Notes under the pieces: generated by a model
Database searches by the model: none
What the model was told of the DNA's origin: nothing
The model's input: only the letters and a program-made list of their open reading frames with translations
Shown: positions 9,232 through 16,516 of the stretch, one piece after another
Layout of the letters: the number at the start of each line of letters is the position of its first letter
Position numbering within the stretch: the stretch's first letter is position 1
Translations under genes and position numbers: made by a program
Origin: Comamonadaceae bacterium UBA2121
GTDB taxonomy: Bacteria > Pseudomonadota > Gammaproteobacteria > Burkholderiales > Burkholderiaceae_C
Direction: 5' to 3'
Length of the DNA stretch: 64,000 nt
NCBI GenBank assembly: GCA_002331385.1
Contig: DCYB01000012.1
Location: forward strand, 248,001-312,000

Positions 9232-11610
9232 ATGCCTCGAACTGAACAATCCCCCCCCTCGTCACCCTCTGCAAAGCCTCGTCGCTCCGTGATTTCATGG
9301 ATTGGCCGAGCCTTCGTCTGGCTGTTCGGAACGGCGGCGGCCTGCGTGCTTGCCGGGATCATCGTCGTTGCCATTGGACTGGCAATGGCATATCCAAACC
9401 TTCCCGACATCTCCGAACTGGCTGATTACCGTCCTAAATTGCCCCTGCGAGTCTACTCACAGGAGGGCGCCCTCTTAGGAGAATTCGGAGAGGAGCGACG
9501 CAATTTGACACCGATCAGCGAAATTCCAGATGTGATGAAAAACGCTGTGCTCGCTATCGAGGATTCGCGTTTTTTTGAGCATGGTGGCGTGGATTACAAA
9601 GGAATGGTGCGTGCTGCGCTAGCCAACCTGGGTAAGGTGAAGAGTCAGGGGGCCTCCACCATCACGATGCAGGTGGCGCGCAATGTATACCTTTCTTCCG
9701 AAAAAACGTTCACACGCAAGATCTACGAAATCCTGCTGACCTTCAAGCTCGAGCACCTGCTGACGAAGAACCAGATCCTTGAGATCTACATGAACCAGAT
9801 CTATCTGGGCAATCGAGCCTACGGTTTCTCGGCCGCGAGCGAGACCTACTTCGGAAAACCGCTCAAATCCATCAGCATCGCCGAAGCGGCCATGCTCGCT
9901 GGCTTGCCCAAGGCCCCTTCTGCCTACAACCCCATCAGCAATCCGAAGCGCGCCCGTTCCCGCCAGCTCTACATCATCGAGCGCATGCAGGAGAACGGCT
10001 ACATCACCGCGCAGGAAGCAATAGAGGCAAAGAAGGAAGACCTGAAACTGCGCAGCGGCACGGGCGACACGCGCGTCCACGCTGAATACGTCGCCGAGAT
10101 GGTGCGCCAGATGATTTTTGCGCAGTATGGCAACGAGGCCTATACGCGCGGTCTGAACGTCTACACGACGCTCAACGCAGGCGACCAGGAAGTCGCCTAT
10201 CTGGCGCTGCGCAAAGGCATCATGGACTACGAGCGCCGCCAGCACTACCGCGGGCCGGAGCGCTTCGTCACACTGCCCGCCGACCCTGCCGAAGCCGAGG
10301 ACGCCATCGACGACGTTCTGGCCAACCACCCCGACAACGGCGACGTGGTGGCTGCCGTGGTGCTGGAAGCCGCACCGCGCAAGGTCGTCGTCGCCCGCGC
10401 CAATGGCGAACCCATCACCATCACCGGTGAAGGCCTGAAGCCTGTGCAGTCCGGGCTGAGCGACAAGGCCGCGCCCAACATCAGACTGCGCCGTGGCGCG
10501 GTCGTGCGCATCGTGCAAACGCCCAAGAACACATGGGAAATCACCCAGTTGCCCGAGGTCGAAGGTGCCTTCGTGGCAACGGACCCTCGCACCGGTGCCA
10601 TCAAGGCGTTGGTGGGCGGTTTTGACTTCGACAAGAACAAGTTCAACCACGTCACGCAGGCATGGCGCCAGCCGGGCTCCAGCTTCAAGCCGTTCATCTA
10701 TTCCGCGGCACTGGAAAAAGGGTTTTACCCCGGCACGGTGATCAATGATGCGCCGCTGTTTTTCAGCGCCGGGGCCACGGGCGCGCAGCCATGGGAGCCC
10801 AAGAACTACGACGGCCGCTACGATGGTCCGATGACCATGCGCACTGGCCTGGCGCGCTCCAAGAACGTGGTGTCCATACGCATCCTGCAGTCCACCGGCC
10901 CCAAGTTCGCGCAAAGCTGGGTCACCCGCTTTGGCTTCGACCAGGAAAAACAGCCTGCGTATCTGACGATGGCTCTCGGTGCCGGCTCCGTCACCCCTAT
11001 GCAGATGGTGACCGCCTACTCCGTTTTCGCCAACGGCGGCTATCTGATCAATCCTTACCTGATTGCACGCGTCACCGATCATCGGGGCCACATCATCTCT
11101 GAAGTCCAGCCACCTGATCTGGCCAAGACGGAACGCGTCATCGATGCGCGCAACGCCTTCATCACGAACAGTCTGCTGCAAGAGGTGGCTCGCTCCGGCA
11201 CCGCTGCCCGCGCGCAAGCCACGTTGAAGCGCCCGGACATCTACGGCAAGACCGGCACGACCAACGACGCTTTCGACGCATGGTTTGCGGGCTTCCAGCC
11301 CACGGTGGCGGCGGTGACATGGATTGGCTATGACACGCCGCGCAATCTCGGCAGTCGCGAAACCGGTGGCGGCCTGAGCCTGCCGATCTGGATCAGCTTC
11401 ATGGAGCGCGCACTCAAGGGCGTCCCCGTGTCAGAGCCCACCGTGCCTCCCGGAGTGGTGAATGTGAGCGGCGAATGGATGTTCGAAGAGTACGCTCGCA
11501 CGGGCGGCGTCTCCAGCGTCGGAGTCGACACAAGCAACTCGTCCGTCGCACCGTCCGCACCGCCGCCGAGCGAGGAGCGCAGCAAGATTCTGGATCTCTT
11601 CCGGAACTGA
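9232..11610 (+). CDS. mrcA: Penicillin-binding protein 1A
   Basis: A 792-residue bifunctional peptidoglycan glycosyltransferase/transpeptidase anchored in the inner membrane. The transmembrane segment lies at about 27-54. The GT51 domain carries AIEDSRFFEHGG with catalytic Glu110, plus MNQIYLGNRAYG. The transpeptidase domain has the SxxK motif SSFK (Ser483 to Lys486), the SxN motif SKN (543-545) and KTG (673-675). All catalytic residues are present. It diverges from pilM, the standard arrangement in many proteobacteria, where PilMNOPQ and PBP1A are neighbours. Confidence 0.97.
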   Translation: MPRTEQSPPSSPSAKPRRSVISWIGRAFVWLFGTAAACVLAGIIVVAIGLAMAYPNLPDISELADYRPKLPLRVYSQEGALLGEFGEERRNLTPISEIPDVMKNAVLAIEDSRFFEHGGVDYKGMVRAALANLGKVKSQGASTITMQVARNVYLSSEKTFTRKIYEILLTFKLEHLLTKNQILEIYMNQIYLGNRAYGFSAASETYFGKPLKSISIAEAAMLAGLPKAPSAYNPISNPKRARSRQLYIIERMQENGYITAQEAIEAKKEDLKLRSGTGDTRVHAEYVAEMVRQMIFAQYGNEAYTRGLNVYTTLNAGDQEVAYLALRKGIMDYERRQHYRGPERFVTLPADPAEAEDAIDDVLANHPDNGDVVAAVVLEAAPRKVVVARANGEPITITGEGLKPVQSGLSDKAAPNIRLRRGAVVRIVQTPKNTWEITQLPEVEGAFVATDPRTGAIKALVGGFDFDKNKFNHVTQAWRQPGSSFKPFIYSAALEKGFYPGTVINDAPLFFSAGATGAQPWEPKNYDGRYDGPMTMRTGLARSKNVVSIRILQSTGPKFAQSWVTRFGFDQEKQPAYLTMALGAGSVTPMQMVTAYSVFANGGYLINPYLIARVTDHRGHIISEVQPPDLAKTERVIDARNAFITNSLLQEVARSGTAARAQATLKRPDIYGKTGTTNDAFDAWFAGFQPTVAAVTWIGYDTPRNLGSRETGGGLSLPIWISFMERALKGVPVSEPTVPPGVVNVSGEWMFEEYARTGGVSSVGVDTSNSSVAPSAPPPSEERSKILDLFRN

Positions 11611-11630
11611 TCAGGTAGTTCACGCAGGTT

Positions 11631-11657
11631 CGGCGGTGGGATCGAATCCCGCCGCCG
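11631..11657 (+). terminator. Strong hairpin after mrcA
   Basis: A 12-bp stem with one G-T mismatch (11631-11642 with 11646-11657) and a 3-base loop, starting 20 bases after the mrcA stop. No T run follows, so it may be a transcript-end stabiliser or rho-dependent pause rather than a classical terminator. Confidence 0.5.
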
Positions 11658-11678
11658 AGTGCCAATCAGTCAACGGGC

Positions 11679-11696
11679 AAAAGGCGCTTGGCGCCT
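11679..11696 (-). terminator. Terminator of cyaY
   Basis: AGGCGC arms (11682-11687 and 11691-11696) around a three-base loop, followed on the minus strand by TTTT. It lies 14 bases past the cyaY stop. It faces the hairpin of the convergent mrcA gene. Confidence 0.65.
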
Positions 11697-11709
11697 GGCG
11701 CGCCGCACT

Positions 11710-12039
11710 TCAGGCTGTGAACTGAAGCGGCAATCCCGACTGCGCCGAAGCGTCACGGCTCAGGTCCGCAAAAAACTCCGCGCTGCTCTTCGTGTCTTTC
11801 CACGCGTTGCCGTCGAACTTGTAGTGATAGCCGCCGCTTTGCGCGGCCATCCAGATTTCGTGCAGCGGCTTCTGCAGATTGATCACGATCTGGCTGCGGT
11901 TGGTGAACGTGATGGTCACCATTCCTCCTGAGCGCTGACTGTCCAGATCGGCGTCGGTCGTATCGTTGATGTGGTCGCAGCGCTCTTCGATCGCCAACAG
12001 AAGTTTTTCAGCGCGGTCCATGAATTCTAGGTCTGTCAT
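11710..12039 (-). CDS. cyaY: Frataxin-like iron donor CyaY
   Basis: A 109-residue frataxin homologue involved in iron supply and control of Fe-S cluster assembly. The start at 12039 gives MTDLEFMDRAEKLLLAIEE. The acidic first helix (iron-binding surface) is followed by the conserved beta-sheet with GGMVTITFTNRSQIVINLQ and then PLHEIWMA and GGYHYKF. The length matches the family. Its start codon lies only 12 bases from the start codon of the divergent lptM, and no Shine-Dalgarno sequence is visible. Confidence 0.95.
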   Translation of the reverse strand: MTDLEFMDRAEKLLLAIEERCDHINDTTDADLDSQRSGGMVTITFTNRSQIVINLQKPLHEIWMAAQSGGYHYKFDGNAWKDTKSSAEFFADLSRDASAQSGLPLQFTA

Positions 12040-12045
12040 TACAAT
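12040..12045 (+). promoter_or_regulatory. Candidate -10 element for lptM (leaderless?)
   Basis: TACAAT lies entirely inside the 12-base gap between the divergent cyaY and lptM start codons. A transcript starting seven bases downstream would begin at the lptM ATG itself. No convincing -35 element is seen, so this is tentative. Confidence 0.35.
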
Positions 12046-12051
12046 TTCGGA

Positions 12052-12288
12052 ATGTTGAAGTCTTGCCAAATTCTATTCAGGACGATTGCCCTTGGCGGGC
12101 TTGCGGTGGTCGTCACTGCCTGCGGCCAGCGCGGGCCGCTGTATCTGCCCACTGAACCGGCGGCCGCCCAGCGCGCCACGCTGCCGGAAACGCTGGACCC
12201 CACGCGCCGTATCAGCCCCTCATCAGCGGCTGACGTAGCACCGGCTCCGGCCACGCCTGCAACGCGGCCGGCCAGCCAAAGTCACTGA
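12052..12288 (+). CDS. lptM: LPS translocon maturation chaperone LptM
   Basis: A 78-residue small lipoprotein (formerly YifL). The signal sequence ends in VVTAC, with the lipidated Cys at residue 24, followed immediately by the family signature GQRGPLYLP. The remainder is a Pro/Ala/Thr-rich tail of low complexity. The family helps the LptD/LptE outer-membrane translocon mature. It is divergent from cyaY, the usual context. The lysA gene often found next is absent here. Confidence 0.88.
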   Translation: MLKSCQILFRTIALGGLAVVVTACGQRGPLYLPTEPAAAQRATLPETLDPTRRISPSSAADVAPAPATPATRPASQSH

Positions 12289-12416
12289 TCTGCGTCACGC
12301 ACGCGCTTCGCCGGCCCACCAGCGCCGGAACGCGCCTCCAAAACCCCGAACATGACAGCGACTGTGGCCGCATCGCATAGGTGTTTGCCCGGAATCAGCT
12401 TTGCACTGCAATGCTC

Positions 12417-12458
12417 TTGATTTCGATCAATGCCGCGCACCACTCACGGTTGTAAATT
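12417..12458 (+). promoter_or_regulatory. FNR/ANR box and -10 element of a class II promoter
   Basis: TTGAT-TTCG-ATCAA at 12417-12430 matches the FNR consensus TTGAT-N4-ATCAA perfectly. A -10-like TAAATT lies at 12453-12458. If transcription starts near 12465, the box is centred about 41.5 bases upstream, the class II activator position. The gene that starts at 12484 would be the target. Confidence 0.75.
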
Positions 12459-12483
12459 GTTACTTTCGTAATCGAGTACTCTT

Positions 12484-13299
12484 ATGTCATTGGAACCTGT
12501 TGAGCTCTACCGGGACAAGCGGCACATATGCCTGATGTTCTCGGACCTGATCGAGGAAGACGGCGCTGCGGTGCAGGCCAATCAGTTTCTGATCGTGGAC
12601 GGTGATACGGGTGCCATCCTTGATCCCGGGGGCAACCTCGCGTTCAACGAACTGTTCATGGGCATGACGAAGTACTTCGCGCCCAGCCGGCTGTCCTATC
12701 TGATTGCCTCGCACGCCGACCCCGACATCATTGCCTCGCTGGACCGCTGGATGACCAGCACCAAGGCGCAGCTGGTGATTTCACGAATCTGGGAGCGCTT
12801 TGCCCCCCACTTCACCAAGGTCGGAAAGACGGAGAACCGCGTGATCGGCATCCCCGACGAAGGCGCGCACTTGCCGCTGGGGCAATCCGAGCTCGTGTTG
12901 TTGCCTGCGCACTTCATGCATGCCGAAGGCAACTTCCATTTCTACGATCCCATCAGCAAGATCCTGTTCTCGGGCGACCTTGGCGTTTCGCTGATGTCCG
13001 GCACGCAGGCCCGCGTTCCCGTGACGGATTTGCGTGCCCATATCCCGCTCATGGAAGGCTTTCACCGCCGCTACATGGTCTCCAACAAGATTTTGCGCTT
13101 GTGGACCGCCATGGCACGCAAGCTGGACGTCGCCATGATCGTGCCCCAGCATGGTGCGCCCATTCTGGGAGCCCAGGCGGTCAGCGATTTCTACAATTGG
13201 CTGGACGGCCTGGCGTGTGGCATTGACCTGTTCGACGACCGCAATTACCAATTCCCCAAGGGCATCGTCGATCCGGCCACGCGTCAAATCCGCAATTGA
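12484..13299 (+). CDS. Di-iron beta-lactamase-fold (ODP/FDP-like) protein
   Basis: A 271-residue metallo-beta-lactamase-fold protein resembling the oxygen-binding di-iron domain of flavodiiron proteins but without a flavodoxin domain. Putative metal ligands are His77, Asp79 and Asp81 in SHADPDI, His146 in HFMHAEGN, Asp165 in FSGDLG, and His223 in PQHGAP. The His146-x18-Asp165 spacing equals that of flavodiiron proteins as I recall them. The usual HxHxDH hydrolase motif is absent, so a hydrolase role is unlikely. A perfect FNR box upstream suggests expression under low oxygen. A sensory or NO/O2-binding role is inferred. A strong terminator follows. Confidence 0.8.
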   Translation: MSLEPVELYRDKRHICLMFSDLIEEDGAAVQANQFLIVDGDTGAILDPGGNLAFNELFMGMTKYFAPSRLSYLIASHADPDIIASLDRWMTSTKAQLVISRIWERFAPHFTKVGKTENRVIGIPDEGAHLPLGQSELVLLPAHFMHAEGNFHFYDPISKILFSGDLGVSLMSGTQARVPVTDLRAHIPLMEGFHRRYMVSNKILRLWTAMARKLDVAMIVPQHGAPILGAQAVSDFYNWLDGLACGIDLFDDRNYQFPKGIVDPATRQIRN

Positions 13300-13327
13300 C
13301 GCTCGCGTGTCCGCGCACCGCTATTCA

Positions 13328-13357
13328 CGCCTGAACCTCAACCGTTCAGGCGTTTTT
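13328..13357 (+). terminator. Terminator overlapping the 3' end of msrQ
   Basis: A perfect 9-bp stem CGCCTGAAC/GTTCAGGCG (13328-13336, 13344-13352) with a 7-base loop and a TTTTT run. It ends the plus-strand di-iron protein gene. Its 3' arm and T run lie inside the last codons of the convergent msrQ. Confidence 0.9.
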
Positions 13358-14011
13358 GCTTTTCGAGGCGAAGCGGCGTAGCACGCGCACGCCCAGCAGC
13401 ACACCAATGACTGCCGCGTAAACCAACACCTCATTGAAATCGTTTTTGCCCGCTCGCATCCAGAAAAAGTGCAGCAGCGCCAGCCCCGCAATCAGGTATA
13501 CCGCACGATGCAGACGCTGCCAGGACGGGGCTCCCATCGCCTTGATGACCCGTTTGAAGGATGTGGCAAACAGGACGCTGAGCAGGACAAAGCCCAGAAA
13601 GCCCACCAGAATGAACGGTCGCTTGGCGATGTCGCGCACCACTTCACCCCATTCAAAACCCATGTCGAGCCATGCATAAGCCAGCAGGTGCAATGCCGCG
13701 TAGAAAAACGTGAACAGCCCTAGCATGCGCCGGTAGCGGGCCAGTGACGGCGCATTCAGCCACTGCCGCAGCGGAGTCACGGCCAGCACGATGCAGAGCA
13801 TGCGCAGCGTCCAGTCTCCCGTAGAACGGATCAGCGCTTCCGCAGGATTGGCCCCCAGACGATCGGCAAACGCGGCAAATACCAGCCACGCAAAGGGCAA
13901 GAGGCAAAGCACAAACACCACCGGCTTCGTGAAGCGCTGCCGCAGCGTTAGCTCCAGCCCGTTCACTGCAGTGCGGGCTTCGCCGGATGGGCGATGTTCG
14001 CTCAAAGCCAT
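13346..14011 (-). CDS. msrQ: Heme-binding membrane subunit MsrQ
   Basis: A b-type heme membrane protein that passes electrons from the quinone pool to periplasmic MsrP for repair of oxidised methionine. It has 221 residues from ATG 14011. A TTG at 14029 overlapping the msrP stop (TTGA) would add six residues and is a real alternative. Six transmembrane helices are visible, with candidate heme-ligand histidines in FYAALHLLAY, LHRAVYL and LLHFFW. The last codons overlap a plus-strand terminator. Co-transcription with msrP is evident from the overlap. Confidence 0.93.
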   Translation of the reverse strand: MALSEHRPSGEARTAVNGLELTLRQRFTKPVVFVLCLLPFAWLVFAAFADRLGANPAEALIRSTGDWTLRMLCIVLAVTPLRQWLNAPSLARYRRMLGLFTFFYAALHLLAYAWLDMGFEWGEVVRDIAKRPFILVGFLGFVLLSVLFATSFKRVIKAMGAPSWQRLHRAVYLIAGLALLHFFWMRAGKNDFNEVLVYAAVIGVLLGVRVLRRFASKSKNA

Positions 14012-14025
14012 TCCGGGTTGCCGAT

Positions 14026-15027
14026 TCAATAGAACTTCTTCAAATCCATGCCAGCGTACAGTTGCCCAACCTGCGCTTCATAGCCATTGAACAGCAGCGT
14101 CTTGCGCTTCTTGGCAAACAGCCCGTCCTCCCCGATGCGTCGCTCCGTCGCCTGACTCCAGCGTGGGTGATCCACATCCGGGTTCACGTTGGAGAAGAAG
14201 CCGTATTCGTTCTTCGCTGCCTTGTTCCAGGCCGTGCCCGGCTCCTTGTCCGTGAGCATGATCTTCACGATGCTTTTGGCGCTCTTGAAGCCATATTTCC
14301 ACGGAACCACCAGTCGCACCGGCGCGCCATTCTGGTTGGGCAGCACTTCGCCATACATGCCGAACGCGAGCAAGGTAAGCGGATGCATGGCCTCATCCAG
14401 ACGCAGCCCTTCGGTGTACGGCCAATCCAGTACGCGCGACCCCAGATACGGCATCGTGGCCTTGTCGGCCAGCGTGATGAATTCCACGTATTTGGCGCTG
14501 CCCAAAGGCTCCACGCGCTTGAGCAGTTCCGCGAGGGAGTAGCCCACCCACGGAATCACCATCGACCAACCTTCCACGCAACGCAGGCGATAAATACGCT
14601 CTTCCTGGGGCGCGAGTTTCAACAGCTCTTCAATGCCCAGTTTTTGCGGCTTGTTTACGAGTCCACCCACTTCCACCGTCCACGGGCGCGTACGGAGGGT
14701 GCTGGCATTGCGCGCCGGGTCGGCCTTGTCCGTGCCGAATTCGTAGAAGTTGTTGTACGTGCTCGCGTCCTTGTAGGACGTGACTTTTTCCATGGTCACC
14801 GCACCAGCCACTTGTGAGCGCACGGACGGCAGCGCGGTCAGCTTGCCCGGTGCAGTCACCGTGCCGGATGCGGCGAACGTCGACCAATGCATGGATGAGC
14901 CTGCGGCAGCCGCGCCGCCTGCCACCATCATGCGCAAGATGCGGCGTCGCTCCTCGTAGATGGATCGCGAGGTGATGTCCGAGCCGATCGGGTGCTCGAA
15001 GCCGTTGGCGTTGGTGCGTATCAGCAT
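14026..15027 (-). CDS. msrP: Methionine sulfoxide reductase catalytic subunit MsrP
   Basis: A periplasmic molybdenum-cofactor enzyme that reduces protein-bound methionine sulfoxide. It has 333 residues from ATG 15027, which lies eight bases after a GGAG site; an ATG six bases upstream is too close to that site. The Tat signal has RRRIL at 27-31 followed by an Ala/Gly-rich stretch. The molybdenum-ligating Cys is in LRCVEGWSMVIPW (Cys150). The protein has the single-domain YedY/SUOX fold. It is paired with msrQ. Confidence 0.95.
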   Translation of the reverse strand: MLIRTNANGFEHPIGSDITSRSIYEERRRILRMMVAGGAAAAGSSMHWSTFAASGTVTAPGKLTALPSVRSQVAGAVTMEKVTSYKDASTYNNFYEFGTDKADPARNASTLRTRPWTVEVGGLVNKPQKLGIEELLKLAPQEERIYRLRCVEGWSMVIPWVGYSLAELLKRVEPLGSAKYVEFITLADKATMPYLGSRVLDWPYTEGLRLDEAMHPLTLLAFGMYGEVLPNQNGAPVRLVVPWKYGFKSAKSIVKIMLTDKEPGTAWNKAAKNEYGFFSNVNPDVDHPRWSQATERRIGEDGLFAKKRKTLLFNGYEAQVGQLYAGMDLKKFY

Positions 15028-15184
15028 GTGCATCTCTCCAAAAGGACGACAACCAACAGGAGTTTGCCAAAAAAAAGTGGCACCGGAGTGCCACACAAAC
15101 CTGATGGTCTCGACAGTCAATCTATCAGGAGGGTATGGGATACGAGCCCGGCCTGCCTCGAAAGTTCACTGCATCGAGCCAACT

Positions 15185-16516
15185 TTACAATTCGCCATAG
15201 CTGTGCAGTCCTGAGAGGAACATGTTCACACCCAGAAACGCGAATGTGGTCACGGCCAGCCCCACCAGCGCCCACCAGGCCGACATGGTTCCGCGCAGGC
15301 CCTTCATCAGGCGCATGTGCAGCCAGGCTGCGTAGTTCAACCAGACGATCAGCGCCCAGGTTTCCTTCGGGTCCCAGCTCCAGTAGCCACCCCAGGCCTC
15401 CGCCGCCCAGAGCGCGCCTAGCACGGTGGCAATGGTGAAAAAGGCAAAACCAACGGCAATCGACTTGTACATCACGTCGTCCAGCACCTCCAGCGCCGGC
15501 AGGCGATCCGCAATCGCGCGGCGGCCCCACAAAATGGCCCCCACGATCAGGGCCGAGATGCCGAAATACACCATCCAGTACGAACTACCGGTTTCCTGGC
15601 TCTGGCGGAAGGCCAACGGCTCAAAACACAGCGCCACACCCAGCAGCCACAGCGGCGCGAGCTTGTACCAGCGCGTTTCGGTGGCTTGCTGTTTGATGAG
15701 ATAGGCAAACGCCACCATCGCCGCCAAGGCAAACGTGCCGTAGCCGACGAAATTGGCCGGCACGTGCAGCTTCATCCACCAGCTCTTGAGCGCAGGCACC
15801 AGCGGCTGGATCTGCTGCGCATCGCGCACCACGGTGTACCAGAGCAGAAAGCCGACCGCAGCGCTCACCACCAGCATGACAAAGCCGCCCAAGGCGCGTG
15901 TCTTGTATTGCGATTCGAAGTACAGATAGAAGACCGCCGTCATCCAGCAGAACATCACAAACACTTCGTAGAGATTGCTCACCGGAATATGACCGATGTC
16001 CGGGCCGATCTGGTAGCTCTCGTACCAGCGCACCATGGTGCCGATCAGGGCCATGCCCACGGCCGCCCACGCGACGCGCGAGCCGAGCTTCATGAGCGCG
16101 TCGCCCTCGCTTTTGATGAACATGCCCACCCAATAGAACACCGTGCTGATAAAAAACAGCATGCTCATCCACAGGATGGCGGACTGGCTGGAGATGAAGT
16201 ACTTCAGGAAAAACACGTTATCGGCGCGCGCCAGATCGCCCGCACCATCGTTCTGGTACAACCCGATGGCCGAAAGCGACACCACGGTCACCACAATCAT
16301 CAGCGTGGCCAGCGGTCGCCAGAACCAACCCAGCCAGATCGCGCAGGGAATCGTGCCGATCAGAATGCCTTTTTCGTACACGTCCATGGCATGGCCGTAG
16401 CGCTGGAGGGCGTAGATGCCTCCCACGGCCACAAGCACGGCAAACAACCAGTCAAACCAGTTGCGGCGGGAGAAGTAACCCTCGTTGAGGGTCATCGTGG
16501 TGGTTGCGGTGTTCAT
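15185..16516 (-). CDS. ccsB: Cytochrome c biogenesis protein CcsB/CcsA (system II)
   Basis: A 443-residue membrane protein of the CcmC/CcsA heme-handling family; with ResB it forms the system II cytochrome c synthase. Ten or more hydrophobic segments are present. The Trp-rich heme-binding signature WGGYWSWDPKETWA lies near the C-terminal third, followed by conserved His in WLHMRL and SGLHSYGEL. Start ATG at 16516 overlaps the resB stop. Gene symbols vary (ccsA or ccsB); the function is secure. Confidence 0.94.
   Translation of the reverse strand: MNTATTTMTLNEGYFSRRNWFDWLFAVLVAVGGIYALQRYGHAMDVYEKGILIGTIPCAIWLGWFWRPLATLMIVVTVVSLSAIGLYQNDGAGDLARADNVFFLKYFISSQSAILWMSMLFFISTVFYWVGMFIKSEGDALMKLGSRVAWAAVGMALIGTMVRWYESYQIGPDIGHIPVSNLYEVFVMFCWMTAVFYLYFESQYKTRALGGFVMLVVSAAVGFLLWYTVVRDAQQIQPLVPALKSWWMKLHVPANFVGYGTFALAAMVAFAYLIKQQATETRWYKLAPLWLLGVALCFEPLAFRQSQETGSSYWMVYFGISALIVGAILWGRRAIADRLPALEVLDDVMYKSIAVGFAFFTIATVLGALWAAEAWGGYWSWDPKETWALIVWLNYAAWLHMRLMKGLRGTMSAWWALVGLAVTTFAFLGVNMFLSGLHSYGEL

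Noticed and set aside
9619..11217. 532-codon frame antisense to mrcA
   Set aside because: Entirely opposite a well-conserved PBP1A gene; composition typical of an antisense shadow.
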